NCBI GenBank assembly: GCA_963170055.1 | Contig: CAUJGJ010000143.1 | Coordinates: 192,008 to 256,007, forward strand | Source of the DNA: Halisarca cf. caerulea | Taxonomy: Eukaryota; Porifera; Demospongiae; Chondrillida; Halisarcidae | Length of the DNA: 64,000 nt | Direction: 5' to 3' | Part shown: piece after piece, positions 63,843-64,000 of the stretch | Layout: each line of letters begins with the position of its first letter | How positions within the stretch are numbered: the first letter of the stretch is position 1 | Program-made: the position numbers and the translations under genes | The notes under the pieces: model-generated | What the model was told of the DNA's origin: nothing | Seen by the model: the letters and a program-made list of their open reading frames with translations, nothing else | The model's database searches: none

Positions 63843-64000
63843 CTAGTGCCAAATATTGGTATTAGCACCAGCATATCCAACACTACACAAATACGCCCAC
63901 AGCACTTCAGAAAGGTCATGTGTGTCCACTGGGAATGTGCGTGGTGCTAGTGCCAAATATTGGTATTAGCACCAGCATATCTAACACTACACAAATACGC
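63843..64000. repeat. Type A monomers at the window end
   Basis: One full A unit and the first half of another ('catatctaac'). The window stops inside a unit, so the array runs on. Confidence 0.85.

Larger units (their letters stand above)
1..64000. repeat. 104-bp satellite DNA array filling the window
   Basis: The unit beginning 'ctagtgccaa' and ending 'gtgcgtggtg' recurs every 104 bases from the first base to the last, about 615 times, always in the same orientation. No unrelated insert longer than a base or two was seen. Direct reading shows constant blocks (tgtccactgggaatgtg; ccaaatattgg; caccagcatatccaac) and a variable stretch around unit positions 58-76. Arrays of this size with a nucleosome-scale or sub-nucleosomal unit are known from eukaryotic heterochromatin. 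The array continues beyond both ends. Family name and host are not recognised. All stretches without genes in this window consist of this repeat. Confidence 0.98.

Noticed and set aside
1..64000. CRISPR array (short palindromic repeat with regular spacing).
   Set aside because: The dyad recurs at a fixed spacing, but the sequence between dyads is itself the same repeat, not unique spacers, and there are no cas genes. The unit is 104 bp throughout.
1..64000. tRNA- or SINE-derived origin, or an inserted mobile element.
   Set aside because: No B-box (GGTTCGANTCC-like), no poly-A tract, no terminal repeats and no target-site duplications were found. I saw no break in the 104-bp phase larger than one base.

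Overview
The whole window is one uninterrupted tandem array of a satellite DNA. The basic unit is 104 bp (about 615 copies in 64 kb), about 47% G+C by hand count of one canonical unit, and every unit I read lies in the same orientation. I see no gene, RNA gene, transposable element, unique spacer or array edge; both window ends fall inside the array. This points to a eukaryotic heterochromatic block (centromeric, pericentromeric, subtelomeric or a sex or B chromosome). Nothing in the sequence identifies the species, and I do not recognise the monomer as a named satellite.

Monomer anatomy, with position 1 at the 'ctagtg' that opens the window: positions 1-34 plus the last 12 bases of the preceding unit form a 46-bp interrupted dyad (21 possible pairs around a 3-base ATA centre if G.U is allowed). 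Positions 35-57 are a fairly constant arm. Positions 58-76 are a hypervariable window that defines monomer types. Positions 77-104 are again fairly constant. The main types by window sequence are A (cacttcagaaaggtcatg), B (tagttaagaaacttcatg), C (catttaagaatctttatg), D (A left half, B right half), E (cactttagaaaggtcatg), F (tacttcagaaaggtcatg), G (tagttaagaaacttcgtg preceded by cccaaag), H (ctacaaatata arm plus catagaacttcag), J (cactatagacaggtcatg) and K (tagtttagacacttcgtg).

Layout: the array is a patchwork of three kinds of domain. Alpha domains (about 2.9-33.9 kb and 44.5-63.0 kb) carry a recurring ordered E-C-G cassette and higher-order units of 12, 14, 16, 19, 24 and 30 monomers. Beta domains (1-2.9 kb and 33.9-44.5 kb) lack the cassette. 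They carry a 105-bp variant monomer and an 'acagatacaccc' variant, in units of 15 (first domain) or 11 (second domain) monomers. Gamma modules are B-rich, more diverged blocks of 0.4-1.1 kb at 27.9, 31.2, 33.2, 37.4, 41.4 and 63.0 kb. All duplications measured are whole numbers of monomers give or take 1-4 bases, and the offsets trace to a few 103- and 105-bp variant monomers.

All open reading frames of 60-113 codons in the window are by-products of the repeat. They start at TTG or GTG where I checked, shift frame each unit (104 is not a multiple of 3), and occur on both strands partly because the dyad reads nearly alike on both. There is no protein-coding system here. The points of interest are the nested higher-order structure, the conserved strand-biased hairpin, the clustering of length changes in that hairpin, and the mosaic monomer types.
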